Source of the DNA: CAYZJV01 sp964616275
GTDB lineage: Bacteria; Spirochaetota; Spirochaetia; Sphaerochaetales; Sphaerochaetaceae
Length of the DNA: 64,000 bases
Direction: 5' to 3'
Assembly (NCBI GenBank): GCA_964616275.1
Contig: CAZTUL010000002.1
Location: forward strand, 1-64,000
Part shown: piece after piece, positions 51,148-60,294 of the stretch
How the letters are laid out: every line of letters begins with the position of its first letter
How positions within the stretch are numbered: the stretch's first letter is position 1
Notes under the pieces: model-generated
What the model saw: the letters and a program-made list of their open reading frames with translations, nothing else
Database searches by the model: none
What the model was told of the DNA's origin: nothing
Position numbers and translations under genes: made by a program

Positions 51148-52902
51148 ATGGCGAATCCAAACAAGACAACAGGAAATCCTTGGGATTTCTTGGAAGAATT
51201 CAAGGGAAAAGAGTTCCACGGTGAGTGGCCGACTATTCCTCAAATGTTTTCAATTACCTGTGCACGCTACCCAGATAACCAGTGTTTTACAGCGTTTGCT
51301 CCCTCTGAACTTCGATTAACATACAGTGAAGTTTTGCAAAAAGTACTTCAGTTCGCCGATTATCTTGTAGAACAGGGAGTAGGTCCGGAATCAAAAGTTG
51401 CGGTAACAGGAAAGAATAGTCCTGAATGGGGTATTGCATATCTGGCTGTATTGTTTGCCGGTGGAATTGTCGTTCCCCTTGATTATCAACTCACCGATAA
51501 AGAAATCGATTTTCTTATGACTTTTGCCGAGGTGAAGCATCTGTGTATCGATGCAGAACGCTTTGATGCCATCGATGCAAGCGGGACAGTCGGGCTTACG
51601 GTAAAAGTTTCATTAGAACCCAAGCATCCTGACTATATTTTTGATAAAAAGGCAAAGAAAAAACAACAGCGTCACGAAGTAAAGGAACAGGATCTCGCGG
51701 CAATTCTGTTTACAAGTGGAACCACCGGAAATCCGAAAGGGGTAATGCTCACACATGCTAACCTCGTTTCAGACTGCTATCTTGCTCAGGCACATATGAC
51801 TCTGTATCCTACTGACGTCTTCTATGCATTACTGCCTATACATCATTCCTATACGATGCTTGCAGTATTTATTGAAGCGATGTCTGTTGGAGCCGAGATT
51901 GTGTTCGGTAAGAAGCTCATAGTCTCGCAGATTCTCAAAGAGCTCAAGCAGGGGAAAGTCACCATGTTCCTGGCAGTTCCTATGCTCTTCAATAAGATGC
52001 TTAGGGGTCTGATGAATGGTATTCGAGAAAAGGGAATTGTCGTGTATGGCCTGATCAGATTCCTTATGAGCGTGAGTGGACTTATCAAGAAAGTATTTAA
52101 GGTAAATCCCGGACATAAGATGTTCAATGGAATTCTTGCCAAACTCTCAATGGATAATATTCGTATCTGTATCAGTGGGGGAGGACCGTTGCCTTCATCA
52201 ACCTTCAAACTATTTAATCAGCTGGGAATTGATTTTGTTCAAGGGTATGGACTTACCGAAACAAGTCCTATTATTACGCTCAATCCAGTATATGCCTATA
52301 ATGAGAACTCGGTGGGGAAAATACTGCCAAGAACTGACATGAAGATACTTGACCCGGATTCCCGAAAAATTGGTGAAATTCTCGTCAAGGGACCAATGGT
52401 AATGCAGGGATATTATAAGAATCCTGAAGCAACAAAGGAAGTTCTCGATGCGGATGGATGGCTGCATACGGGAGATGCCGGATATATTGATGCCAATCGG
52501 TATGTATATTTAACAGGCAGAAAGAAATCACTTATCGTAACAGAGGGTGGAAAGAACGTATTCCCAGAAGAAATTGAAGATTCATTCCAGTTGTATGATG
52601 AGATAGATCAGATTTGTGTTATGGGCTATCTGGTCGATAAGAAGAATAAGAGTGAAGGTATACGGGCAATCATTCATCCATCAGATAAGTTTGTAGAGGA
52701 TATGACAGCTAAATTCCCAGATGCTGCCAATCGAGAGACAGAGATTCTTAAGCATATGCAGGAAATTTTAGACAAGGTAAATAAGGATTTACTACCATAC
52801 AAACGAATTACCAAGCTCACGATTGCTGATGAGCCGCTTGAGATGACCAGTACTAAGAAAATCAAACGTCACGTAGTTGCCCAAGTGTATCAGGATCGGT
52901 AA
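51148..52902 (+). CDS. AMP-forming long-chain acyl-CoA ligase
   Basis: The 584-residue ANL-superfamily enzyme activates a carboxylic acid, probably a long-chain fatty acid, via an acyl-adenylate. Motifs are ILFTSGTTGNPKGVMLTH (A3), GYGLTETSPII (A5), GWLHTGDAGYID (A7), LTGRKKSLIVTEGGKNVFPEEIE (A8) and the C-terminal catalytic lysine in STKKIKRHVV. GGAGGTG lies 4 bases before ATG 51148. TTGTTT - 17 - TATGAT (51084-51112) is a possible promoter. A second, similar ligase is encoded at 61079-62821. They differ enough (this one has no GPSGEN after A8) to have distinct roles. Confidence 0.88.
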   Translation: MANPNKTTGNPWDFLEEFKGKEFHGEWPTIPQMFSITCARYPDNQCFTAFAPSELRLTYSEVLQKVLQFADYLVEQGVGPESKVAVTGKNSPEWGIAYLAVLFAGGIVVPLDYQLTDKEIDFLMTFAEVKHLCIDAERFDAIDASGTVGLTVKVSLEPKHPDYIFDKKAKKKQQRHEVKEQDLAAILFTSGTTGNPKGVMLTHANLVSDCYLAQAHMTLYPTDVFYALLPIHHSYTMLAVFIEAMSVGAEIVFGKKLIVSQILKELKQGKVTMFLAVPMLFNKMLRGLMNGIREKGIVVYGLIRFLMSVSGLIKKVFKVNPGHKMFNGILAKLSMDNIRICISGGGPLPSSTFKLFNQLGIDFVQGYGLTETSPIITLNPVYAYNENSVGKILPRTDMKILDPDSRKIGEILVKGPMVMQGYYKNPEATKEVLDADGWLHTGDAGYIDANRYVYLTGRKKSLIVTEGGKNVFPEEIEDSFQLYDEIDQICVMGYLVDKKNKSEGIRAIIHPSDKFVEDMTAKFPDAANRETEILKHMQEILDKVNKDLLPYKRITKLTIADEPLEMTSTKKIKRHVVAQVYQDR

Positions 52903-52912
52903 TATCAACACT

Positions 52913-53221
52913 ATGAATAGTGCAACACGGAATTTTTTACGAAAACGGGCTCACGAACTAAAACCTGTGGTAATGGTCGGCAAACAGGGTGGGGATAATC
53001 GAGTCACCCTTGCCCTGAATGAGGCGTTAACTGCTCATGAGTTGGTGAAGGTTAAGTTTCAGGATTTTCAGGATGAGATACGACCGATTGCTGATCAGCT
53101 GGCAACCTCTGTAGGTGCTGAAGTAGTTTCAGTGGTCGGTCATGTAGCTATCATCTTTCGGCAGAACGATGATGAGGCAAGTAGGATTATCCATATCCCT
53201 AAGACTTTAATCGGAAGGTAA
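52913..53221 (+). CDS. yhbY: YhbY-family ribosome-assembly RNA-binding protein
   Basis: The 102-residue CRS1-YhbY (CRM) domain protein is a predicted pre-50S ribosome assembly factor. Motifs are RKRAHELKPVVMVGKQG (near 8-24), the GxxG-like loop GKQGG, ALNEALTAHELVKVKFQ and VVSVVGHVAIIFRQN. The start is ATG 52913, 10 bases after the acyl-CoA ligase stop. There is no good Shine-Dalgarno sequence, so translational coupling is likely. Confidence 0.93.
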   Translation: MNSATRNFLRKRAHELKPVVMVGKQGGDNRVTLALNEALTAHELVKVKFQDFQDEIRPIADQLATSVGAEVVSVVGHVAIIFRQNDDEASRIIHIPKTLIGR

Positions 53222-53224
53222 CAC

Positions 53225-54397
53225 GTGATTCATTCGTTCCAGATTGCGGCATCTGGCGAGTTGGTCTTCGGTACCGATTCTGTTAAGACATTGGCTCAAT
53301 ATATCTTTTCTCACCGATTCTCTCGTGTGAGTATTATTGTGAGTACTGCATTTTCACAATCAGATTACTTTTCTCAGATAGTTGAATCTTGTCGTTCTTC
53401 TGAATTCTCTGTTGTCATATACCCGGTGACGGGAGAGCCGACAGTCACATCAGTAGATGCCTTAGTTGAAAAAATTTATGACGATGAAAGCGACATGATT
53501 GTTGGTATTGGCGGGGGAAGTGCACTGGATACAGCAAAAGCTGTCTCTTCATTGGTGCATTATGCACAGGTTAATCAGTCTACCGCATCTGTTCAGCGAT
53601 TTCTTGAAGGTGTGGGATCGCTGGCAGCTCCAGAAGGTCGTCTACCTTTGGTAATGATACCGACGACCGCCGGAACAGGTAGTGAAGCTACTAATAATGC
53701 AGTCATAGCCAATATCGGACCTGAAGGATTCAAAAAATCGCTGAGACATGAGACGTACCGACCAGATTTGGTTATCATCGATCCGCAATTTTCGGTGACC
53801 GTCCCGCATGCAACTACAGCTGCCTCGGGGTTAGATGCTCTCACACAACTCATGGAAGCGTACTTATCGGTGAAGAGTAATATTTTTATTGATTCATTAG
53901 CACTACCAGCTATTACACAAATAGGTAAAGCACTTCCTAGATTGTTAAACGGAGAACTGGAGAATTTATCGCTTCGAGCAGATATGGCCTATAGTGCCTA
54001 TGTTTCAGGTATTGCTATAAGCCATGTAGGATTAGGGTACGTTCACGGTCTTGCCGGTCCCCTGGGCGGTCTTCACGGTGCTCCGCATGGAGTGTTGTGC
54101 GGATCTCTTATAGGGCCTATACACAGAGCAATGGTAGATCAGGCTGAATTAGGGGAAGATAGTACCGAGTTCGTTCGCAAGATGAATTGTATTGCAGAAG
54201 CCTGGGGTGTGCATGGACCTGCTGGTGTGGTGAATCATATAGAACAAGTGGTCTCTTCAGCAAAATTCCCAACTTTACGAAGGTACGGGTTCACGGTTGA
54301 AGAATTGTATAAGGTTGCCAAAACAAATCCTCGTAGAAACAGTCCGATTGCACTCTCCGAAGAGATTGTTTCATCGATTCTTACAAGTCTCTATTAG
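53225..54397 (+). CDS. iron-containing alcohol dehydrogenase
   Basis: The 390-residue group III alcohol dehydrogenase begins at GTG with GGAAGG upstream, 3 bases after yhbY. NAD-binding GIGGGSALDTAK (near 94-105), PTTAGTGSEAT (near 142), and metal ligands in DALTQLMEAYLS (D/H region), HGLAGPLGGLHGAPHG. The expected reaction is NAD(P)H-linked interconversion of an aldehyde or ketone and alcohol, typical of fermenters. Substrate cannot be told. Confidence 0.9.
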   Translation: MIHSFQIAASGELVFGTDSVKTLAQYIFSHRFSRVSIIVSTAFSQSDYFSQIVESCRSSEFSVVIYPVTGEPTVTSVDALVEKIYDDESDMIVGIGGGSALDTAKAVSSLVHYAQVNQSTASVQRFLEGVGSLAAPEGRLPLVMIPTTAGTGSEATNNAVIANIGPEGFKKSLRHETYRPDLVIIDPQFSVTVPHATTAASGLDALTQLMEAYLSVKSNIFIDSLALPAITQIGKALPRLLNGELENLSLRADMAYSAYVSGIAISHVGLGYVHGLAGPLGGLHGAPHGVLCGSLIGPIHRAMVDQAELGEDSTEFVRKMNCIAEAWGVHGPAGVVNHIEQVVSSAKFPTLRRYGFTVEELYKVAKTNPRRNSPIALSEEIVSSILTSLY

Positions 54398-54445
54398 ATC
54401 CGGAAGTTCTCTTTGTTCTCATTTTTACTCGGGATAAATCTGCAC

Positions 54446-55195
54446 CTATCGTAGTTTTAAATAGACTTTCTTCGCCTGGTGGTGGACGTCCAAGCTTCCT
54501 CTTCCATTTCTCACCGCTTTCAGCGTATCTGCAGGGGCAATGACCACCGATCCCGCAATGTACTGAATCGGAAGCCCTTCATAAATTTCGGGATGCAATA
54601 TCGTTGACGGTCCGAGAAGGAGCATAGGGATATCACGTCCAGAAAATCGTTCTAATACAGTTTCTAAGGAATTATTCACCACACTGGTTGCTGTGATTAC
54701 TAAGGCATCAGCCTCTTTGATAGCCCAGGGATAGAATTTTTCCGGGTCTCCCATATGTTGTCCAAGATCAAGGGTACGAACGGTAAATCCTGTCTCTTCA
54801 AACCGCTCAAATACCGGAGAGAAAAACCCAACCATCGCAATATTTGCTCCCTGAGTTAATCCTAAATCTCTGTGCCAATCTGCAGGAGTTTCCGGTAATG
54901 CATGTGCAAAGGGTTGATTCAGAGCATTTACGAGTGCAATAGCCATCACTCTGCTCATATGCGCTTCTTCATCTTGAATATGGCGTAGGAGTTGTATTGC
55001 AGAACGACCCTCGTAATCATTCTTGTCTGTGTTGATGTGGATAGCTTGTGTAGCATCACAGAGTGTTGCACAAATTCCGCAACGGCCATCCTGTAAACGG
55101 ACAGCGGTGTAGCCTATACCAATGTGGATTTCCCCGATAACCGAACGATCCGCCTCATCAGCGAACACTGAGAAAATACGTTTATTCAGTTCCAT
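54446..55195 (-). CDS. DUF364/DUF4213-type protein
   Basis: The 249-residue protein has an N-terminal domain with GEIHIGIGYTAVRLQDGRCGICATLCDA (like DUF4213, an enolase-N-like fold) and a C-terminal Rossmann-like domain (DUF364, about 115-235) with IAMVGFFSPVFERFE, VITATSVVNNSLETVLE and MLLLGPSTILHPEI. This family has been suggested to chelate metals and often lies near metal-transport genes. No metal transporter is adjacent here; the nearest ABC importer is 27 kb away. It follows PPi-phosphofructokinase after a terminator. Function unproven. Confidence 0.75.
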   Translation of the reverse strand: MELNKRIFSVFADEADRSVIGEIHIGIGYTAVRLQDGRCGICATLCDATQAIHINTDKNDYEGRSAIQLLRHIQDEEAHMSRVMAIALVNALNQPFAHALPETPADWHRDLGLTQGANIAMVGFFSPVFERFEETGFTVRTLDLGQHMGDPEKFYPWAIKEADALVITATSVVNNSLETVLERFSGRDIPMLLLGPSTILHPEIYEGLPIQYIAGSVVIAPADTLKAVRNGRGSLDVHHQAKKVYLKLR

Positions 55196-55275
55196 GGCAT
55201 TCCCCCTAGCTGTATGGTATCACTGTTTTTTGAGGAATGCGATAAAAATATATCAATACATAGTGTCTAACAAAG

Positions 55276-55308
55276 AAAAGAGGAGACGTGCGAAACGCCT
55301 CCTCTTTT
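55276..55308 (-). terminator. terminator after the phosphofructokinase gene
   Basis: AAAAGAGGAGACG (55276-55288) pairs with CGCCTCCTCTTTT (55296-55308) with one mismatch and a 7-base loop. On the minus strand it ends in TTTTCTTTG, 26 bases after the phosphofructokinase stop. Confidence 0.75.
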
Positions 55309-55333
55309 AGTGTGTAGAAAAAACCGATATTTC

Positions 55334-56992
55334 CTATTTCTGATGCTCTAGCTCTAGTGTTTTCGTAGTAATGTCACACACTTCTGAAGGTCCAAAGTAT
55401 TGAATTGCTCCAGGGTACAGGTAACTTGTCTCAATGGCCCAGGTATCGCGATTCTGAACGTAGTATTGGAAAGGCGCACCGTCTAATTCCACCAACGCTT
55501 TTTTAATTACGGGCTTCATTTCACCATGCCGTTTTTCCATGTTCATCATCATAGTAATGGGAATCCCTCCGGCTTTCCATTCGCTTGCAGGTGCTGTGAG
55601 GTTTGAAACAGATGAAATATAGCCGCTACAACCATGAGTAAGGAGAATGAAGGCATTATACCCAAGACTATAGCAGTAATCGGCATCAAAATTTGAAGGT
55701 ATTGCACATCGGCCTTCATAACCAAAGAAATGGTTTAACCCATTAAACTTCCCTGTATAGGTTCCCTCTTTTTTCATCGTAGTAAGTTTTGCATCTACCA
55801 TAAGAATCAGCATTTTCTCTGTCTCGATTCGAGAGACCTGCACATTTCCATGAGGATCCCTGTCCATGAGAAGCTGTTTTTGAATATCGGTAGGAAGAGA
55901 TGCAAAAGCATGAGAACTTACATCACTCAGCTGTTCCAGTATAAACTGATACTGATCCTTCCATTGTGAAAGTTTGCCATATGCCTCTGCTTTTTTAGCT
56001 AGGAGTGTGTTCAATTCAGCTATGAGGGCTTTGACTTCAGGAATAAATTCAACTACCCCCTCTGGAATAATAACTACACCAAAATCGAGACCTTTCTCAG
56101 CACGATGAGCGATAATGGTTGCCAGGTTATCGACAATATCTGAAAGACTTGTGTTATTTTTTTCAATTTCTTCACTGATAAGACAGACATTCGGCTGAGT
56201 GCGTAATGTACATTCCAGAGCAATATGGCTGGCACTTCTCCCCATGACTTTAATAAAGTGCCAGTACTTCTTTGCACTGTTTGCATCACGCATGATATTC
56301 CCAATTACCTCGTTATAAACTTTTGTTGCAGAATCGAATCCAAAAGAGATTTCAATGAACTCGTTCTTTAAATCGCCGTCAATGGTTTTTGGGCAGCCAA
56401 CAACAGAAATTCCAGCTTGGTTCTCCAGGAAGTATTCAGCGAGTACTGCTGCATTAGTATTGGAGTCATCTCCTCCAATAATTACCAGAGCTGTAATGTC
56501 GTGTGCTTTACAGACCTCTGCACAGCGGGCGAACTGGTCTGCTGTTTCTAATTTTGTTCTTCCACTCCCGATTATGTCAAATCCACCGGTATTTCTATAC
56601 TCATCAATAATCTCATCGGTAAATTGTAAGGTTTTATCTTCCAGAATACCTGAAGGTCCACCTAAAAAACCAACAAGGTGTGATTCGCTGTTTGCACCTT
56701 TAATAGCATCATACAGTCCACAAATGACATTATGTCCACCTGGGGCTTGACCTCCTGAGAGGACAACGCCAACTGAAATGCGTTGTGCATTTTGAGAACC
56801 ATCTCCCTTTGTTACACTTACTTTCGGCATTCCATAGGTATGGGAAAATAACTGATGTATCTTTTCCTGGTCGGAAGCCGGAGCTGTTGCCTCACCCCGA
56901 GACAGGGTAATAGTTGTAATGGGTTCACGGAGAATGCTCGGCAATTTGGGTTGATACGCATATCGTGCGGTCTGTAAGGGCGAATGTTTCAT
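55334..56992 (-). CDS. pfp: pyrophosphate-dependent phosphofructokinase, long form
   Basis: The 552-residue enzyme phosphorylates fructose 6-phosphate with PPi and works both ways in glycolysis. The start ATG 56992 has GAGGAG 7 bases upstream. VGVVLSGGQAPGGHNVI binds PPi, then GGPSGI, IIGGDDSNTNA (GGDD marks PPi rather than ATP use), CPKTIDGDL, MGRSASHIALE and YEGRCAIPSNFD. The size of about 555 residues is the long plant-beta-like form found in Treponema and Borrelia. TTGCAT - 18 - TATAGT upstream is a good promoter. A central helical insertion (about 340-400) is normal for this form. Confidence 0.96.
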   Translation of the reverse strand: MKHSPLQTARYAYQPKLPSILREPITTITLSRGEATAPASDQEKIHQLFSHTYGMPKVSVTKGDGSQNAQRISVGVVLSGGQAPGGHNVICGLYDAIKGANSESHLVGFLGGPSGILEDKTLQFTDEIIDEYRNTGGFDIIGSGRTKLETADQFARCAEVCKAHDITALVIIGGDDSNTNAAVLAEYFLENQAGISVVGCPKTIDGDLKNEFIEISFGFDSATKVYNEVIGNIMRDANSAKKYWHFIKVMGRSASHIALECTLRTQPNVCLISEEIEKNNTSLSDIVDNLATIIAHRAEKGLDFGVVIIPEGVVEFIPEVKALIAELNTLLAKKAEAYGKLSQWKDQYQFILEQLSDVSSHAFASLPTDIQKQLLMDRDPHGNVQVSRIETEKMLILMVDAKLTTMKKEGTYTGKFNGLNHFFGYEGRCAIPSNFDADYCYSLGYNAFILLTHGCSGYISSVSNLTAPASEWKAGGIPITMMMNMEKRHGEMKPVIKKALVELDGAPFQYYVQNRDTWAIETSYLYPGAIQYFGPSEVCDITTKTLELEHQK

Positions 56993-57034
56993 GAATGTAC
57001 TCCTCTGCACTATAAGATAGGTATGTATGTAAAA

Positions 57035-57064
57035 ACTATAGAATATTTATTCAGAATGATGCAA
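57035..57064 (-). promoter_or_regulatory. promoter of the PPi-phosphofructokinase gene
   Basis: Minus strand TTGCAT (57059-57064), 18-bp spacer, TATAGT (57035-57040), 43 bases before the ATG. Confidence 0.55.
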
Positions 57065-57147
57065 GTGGACATACCTAATGAACAAGGGCTGATACATTGC
57101 AATTTCCGCTAATGAATGGTTACATTATATAAGAGAGGGGGCATTTC

Positions 57148-57723
57148 ATGGTGGCTCAGGGTAGAGAGATTCCAACAGCACATCAAAATGAGCAAGACAT
57201 TCGGGCAGCAAAAATTTATGTGGATGCAGATTCATGCCCAAAGCAACTGCGTACTATCATTCTCAAGGCCGTGGTGAAGCGAAAAGTTTCAAGTCTTTTT
57301 GCAGCAGATCGGCCGCTTCCCGATGTTGTCCATATTGAAAAACAACAACTGCATGATGCTGTTGGTACTCCTCTTGTGCGTATGATTGTGGTCGAAAAAG
57401 GTGATGATAGTGCCGATGATTTACTTGTCGAACTTGGGAGGTCAGGCTCATTGGCAATTACTCGAGATATTCCACTTGCATCGCGACTAGCTGAGCTCGG
57501 TATGGTGGTTCTTGATGATCGTGGAGGAATATTCACCAAAGAAACGGTAGGGGAACGTCTCTCAATGAGAAACCTCATGACGGAATTACGTGAATACGGT
57601 GTTTTTGCCGAAAAAACAAAACCACTCGGATCTCGCGAAATTCAAGCTTTTGCGAATGCTTTAGATAGAGAGCTTACCCGAATGTTGAAAACAGATTTTC
57701 ATGGGGAAAATGAAGTAGAATAG
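57148..57723 (+). CDS. YaiI/YqxD-family (UPF0178) protein
   Basis: The 191-residue protein carries the UPF0178 signature: IYVDADSCPKQLR (near 24-36), VHIEKQQ..DAVGTPLVRMIVVEKGDDSADDLLVEL, AITRDIPLASRLAELGMVVLDDRGGIFTKETVGERLSMRNLM. The aspartates resemble the acid cluster of PIN/NYN nucleases, but no activity is established. GAGGGGG lies 6 bases before the ATG. About 20 residues precede the usual family start, so an internal start is possible although no better ribosome site was seen. Confidence 0.9.
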   Translation: MVAQGREIPTAHQNEQDIRAAKIYVDADSCPKQLRTIILKAVVKRKVSSLFAADRPLPDVVHIEKQQLHDAVGTPLVRMIVVEKGDDSADDLLVELGRSGSLAITRDIPLASRLAELGMVVLDDRGGIFTKETVGERLSMRNLMTELREYGVFAEKTKPLGSREIQAFANALDRELTRMLKTDFHGENEVE

Positions 57724-57745
57724 ACCTTGTCGATGTTACTATAGT

Positions 57746-58372
57746 GTGACCCCTTACCCCATATTAGTGACTGCAATAGATTCAATCATTCTCGAGACAT
57801 TCCGGTATTGGCTTCTCTCATTTTTTCATAACCGGGTTAGTATTGATACACTCTGCCTGCTTGATGAACACCCATGGGGTTTTAAAAGGGATTCGTATGC
57901 GGTATGTATGTCTCTTTGTTTTTCTAAAACAGAATATGAACAGACTTTACGTGCTCTTTCTCAATTGATTCCTGATTCGTGTACATGTGCCGGTATTGTG
58001 GTAGTTTCGCAGAACCTGCATGAACCAAGGATTCCTCATGAGCTGTGTAACACGCCTGCTGCACAATCTACCATAGCAACTTGTATGAACCACGTATCAA
58101 GTGTGTTAGCGAGCAGTTATGGTCTTGAGCAAATTCCTAGAGAGTCATGTATAACAGCTGAGGAAGCACCAGCATTTACTCCACGGGAACTAGAAGTCCT
58201 CTCCCATATTGCAATGGGAGATACCACAAAAGAAATTTCGTTTTCGTTGGGGATTTCGCATCACACCGTGGTCTCTCACAAAAGAAATCTCTACCTTAAG
58301 ACCGGAGCACGTACATTACAGCAGTTGGCTCTGTATGCGGTTATGCATGTGCACACCGCATTACAGTCCTAG
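57746..58372 (+). CDS. LuxR-type transcriptional regulator with atypical N-terminal domain
   Basis: The 208-residue protein ends in a clear LuxR/NarL helix-turn-helix (about 144-205: FTPRELEVLSHIAMGDTTKEISFSLGISHHTVVSHKRNLYLKTGARTLQQLALYA). The N-terminal 140 residues lack the acidic phosphorylation pocket of a receiver: VTAIDSIILETFRYWLLSFF starts like one, but no D-D-K set is seen. It is Cys-rich (several of CLLDEHPW, CMSLCFS, SCTCAG, CNTPA, CMNH), which suggests redox or metal sensing. GTG start without a Shine-Dalgarno sequence is uncertain. It could be a regulator of any nearby unit; no operator could be assigned. Confidence 0.7.
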   Translation: MTPYPILVTAIDSIILETFRYWLLSFFHNRVSIDTLCLLDEHPWGFKRDSYAVCMSLCFSKTEYEQTLRALSQLIPDSCTCAGIVVVSQNLHEPRIPHELCNTPAAQSTIATCMNHVSSVLASSYGLEQIPRESCITAEEAPAFTPRELEVLSHIAMGDTTKEISFSLGISHHTVVSHKRNLYLKTGARTLQQLALYAVMHVHTALQS

Positions 58373-59757
58373 AAGTCGGCTTGTTTAGCTGCTCGTGGGA
58401 ACGGAATAACATCTCGAATATTCTGCATGCCGGTTATATATTGTATTGCACGATCAAATCCGAGTCCAAAGCCTGCATGCGGTACACTCCCGAAACGTCT
58501 TAAATCAAGATACCACCAATAATCATCGGGATTAAGGTCAAGCGAAATCATTCGTTCGGTCAGTACTGCTAAACGGCTTTCTCTTTCACTTCCTCCAATG
58601 ATTTCACCAAGTCGGGGAACGAGGACGTCCATTGCTCGCACCGTTTTACCATCGTCGTTTAATTTCATGTAGAATGCTTTTATCTCTTTTGGATAATCGG
58701 TAACAATCACTGGGCCTTTGCACACTGTTTCAGTAAGATATCGTTCATGTTCAGTCTGCAGATCAACTCCCCAGGAAACAGGGAAGTCAAAATGTGAATT
58801 GTTCTTTTCCAGCTCAGTGACAGCATCGGTATAGGTCATGTGGATGAATGGTTTCTCTACAACCGACTTCAACGTATCGGCTACACCTTTTTCCACCCAT
58901 TGTGAGAAGAATTGCATATCTTCCGAACAGTGGTCCAAAACGTGCTTGAACACATACTTAAGAAAATCTTCAGCTACGGCCATATCGCCCTCAAGCGTAC
59001 AAAAAGCCATTTCCGGTTCTATCATCCAGAATTCACTCAAGTGCCGTTTCGTGTTTGAATTCTCTGCCCGAAACGTGGGTCCGAAGGTATAGATATTCTT
59101 TAGAGCCAGGGCATAAGTTTCTCCTTCGAGTTGCCCACTCACTGTTAGAGATGCCTTTCTTCCAAAGAAGTCTTGCGAATAATCGATGCTTCCCTCTGGA
59201 GTTTTTGGTATATTATCCAGGTTAAGTGTTGTTACCTGAAACATCTCTCCAGCACCTTCTGCATCGCTAGTGCTGATAATAGGGGTGTGCACATACAGAA
59301 AATTTCGTTCTCTGAAAAAATTGTGAACAGCAAACGAGACTTCGTTTCTCACTCTGGCAACAGCTCCGATAATGTTAGTACGAGCTCGTAAGTGAGCAAT
59401 CTCTCTGAGATACTCAAGGGTATGGCGTTTTTTTTGCAACGGATACGTATCTACTGGAGCTTCTCCATGAAGAATTATTTCTTGAGCCTGAAGTTCAACT
59501 GTCTGATTTTCTCCAGGGGAAGCAACGAGAGTTCCATTACAGGAAACTGCTGCTCCTGTAGTAATTTTTGCAATTATATCGGAATTTTTAAAATTTTTTG
59601 TGTCAATAACTACTTGAAGTCCCTTGAGGCATGATCCATCATTAATTTCAAGAAAACAAACATGCTTACTCTCTCGTTTTGTTCGGACCCATCCCTCAAC
59701 AATGATAGGTTCTGAACTCGGGTCCTTTTTCAGTACATGTGATATTCGCGCATTCAT
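58369..59757 (-). CDS. asnS: asparagine--tRNA ligase
   Basis: The 462-residue class IIb synthetase has an N-terminal OB-fold anticodon domain (1-105, VEGWVRTKRESKHVCFLEINDGSC) and a catalytic core with motif 1 around FFRERNFLYVHTPIISTSDAEGAGEMF, motif 2 GPTFRAENSNTKRHLSEFWMIEPEMAF and motif 3 GFGLGFDRAIQYITGM. SDAEGAGEMF and GGSERE mark AsnRS rather than AspRS. The end overlaps the LuxR gene by four bases. A good promoter lies 25-54 bases upstream. Confidence 0.97.
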   Translation of the reverse strand: MNARISHVLKKDPSSEPIIVEGWVRTKRESKHVCFLEINDGSCLKGLQVVIDTKNFKNSDIIAKITTGAAVSCNGTLVASPGENQTVELQAQEIILHGEAPVDTYPLQKKRHTLEYLREIAHLRARTNIIGAVARVRNEVSFAVHNFFRERNFLYVHTPIISTSDAEGAGEMFQVTTLNLDNIPKTPEGSIDYSQDFFGRKASLTVSGQLEGETYALALKNIYTFGPTFRAENSNTKRHLSEFWMIEPEMAFCTLEGDMAVAEDFLKYVFKHVLDHCSEDMQFFSQWVEKGVADTLKSVVEKPFIHMTYTDAVTELEKNNSHFDFPVSWGVDLQTEHERYLTETVCKGPVIVTDYPKEIKAFYMKLNDDGKTVRAMDVLVPRLGEIIGGSERESRLAVLTERMISLDLNPDDYWWYLDLRRFGSVPHAGFGLGFDRAIQYITGMQNIRDVIPFPRAAKQADF

Positions 59758-59781
59758 TGAGTGACTCCTTGTAATAGCGCC

Positions 59782-59811
59782 ACTATTTCATGCTTATGAG
59801 TTTCTTGTCAA
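59782..59811 (-). promoter_or_regulatory. promoter of asnS
   Basis: Minus strand TTGACA (59806-59811), 18-bp spacer, AATAGT (59782-59787). The -35 is perfect, the -10 partial. Confidence 0.5.
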
Positions 59812-59907
59812 CAGGACTGAATAGGAGTTTTCTACGCATATCGTGATAGTGAAAAAGGTTGAACATGAATTTAAGAGATCTGAAAGAATAAGATATCATA
59901 GCCTAAC

Positions 59908-59936
59908 TGGACGTTGAGAACACAAACCGTTATAGT
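59908..59936 (+). promoter_or_regulatory. promoter of the ArsC/Spx-like gene
   Basis: TGGACG (59908-59913), 17-bp spacer, TATAGT (59931-59936); predicted start near 59943, just before the ribosome site. Confidence 0.45.
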
Positions 59937-59955
59937 GTTTTGAAAGGAGTTTCGT

Positions 59956-60294
59956 GTGTTGCAGATAATTGGCACCAAGAAGTGTCCAGATACCAGAAAA
60001 GCTTTAAGATTTTGTAAAGAAAGATCGATTCCTTGCCAATTTGTAGATTTAGGCGAACGAAAGCTTTCTGATGGTGAATGGAAAAAAATCTTTGCAGCTC
60101 ATAGACCTCAGTCACTCATAGATGAGCAATCAGCTTACTATAAGAAAGAAGGCTATGCATGGCGTGCATACGAACCGGAAGAAGAGCTGGTATTGCATCC
60201 TGAACTGGTAAAGACTCCCCTAATAAAATTGAAAAACAGCGTGTGTGTGGGTTATAATCCCGAATGCCTAGAGGCTGCCAAGGAGCTTCAATGA
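59956..60294 (+). CDS. ArsC/Spx-family thioredoxin-fold protein
   Basis: The 112-residue protein begins at GTG with AGGAG 6 bases upstream. It has a thioredoxin-like fold with a single-cysteine motif TKKCPDTRKALRF (C10), YKKEGYAWRAYEP and a conserved LVKTPLIKLKNSVCVGYNPE end. Spx would have CxxC and clear RNA-polymerase contacts; arsenate reductase ArsC has Arg triads not clearly seen. It matches the YffB/ArsC-like group of unknown role, perhaps glutathione- or thiol-linked. It overlaps the next gene by four bases. Confidence 0.8.
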   Translation: MLQIIGTKKCPDTRKALRFCKERSIPCQFVDLGERKLSDGEWKKIFAAHRPQSLIDEQSAYYKKEGYAWRAYEPEEELVLHPELVKTPLIKLKNSVCVGYNPECLEAAKELQ

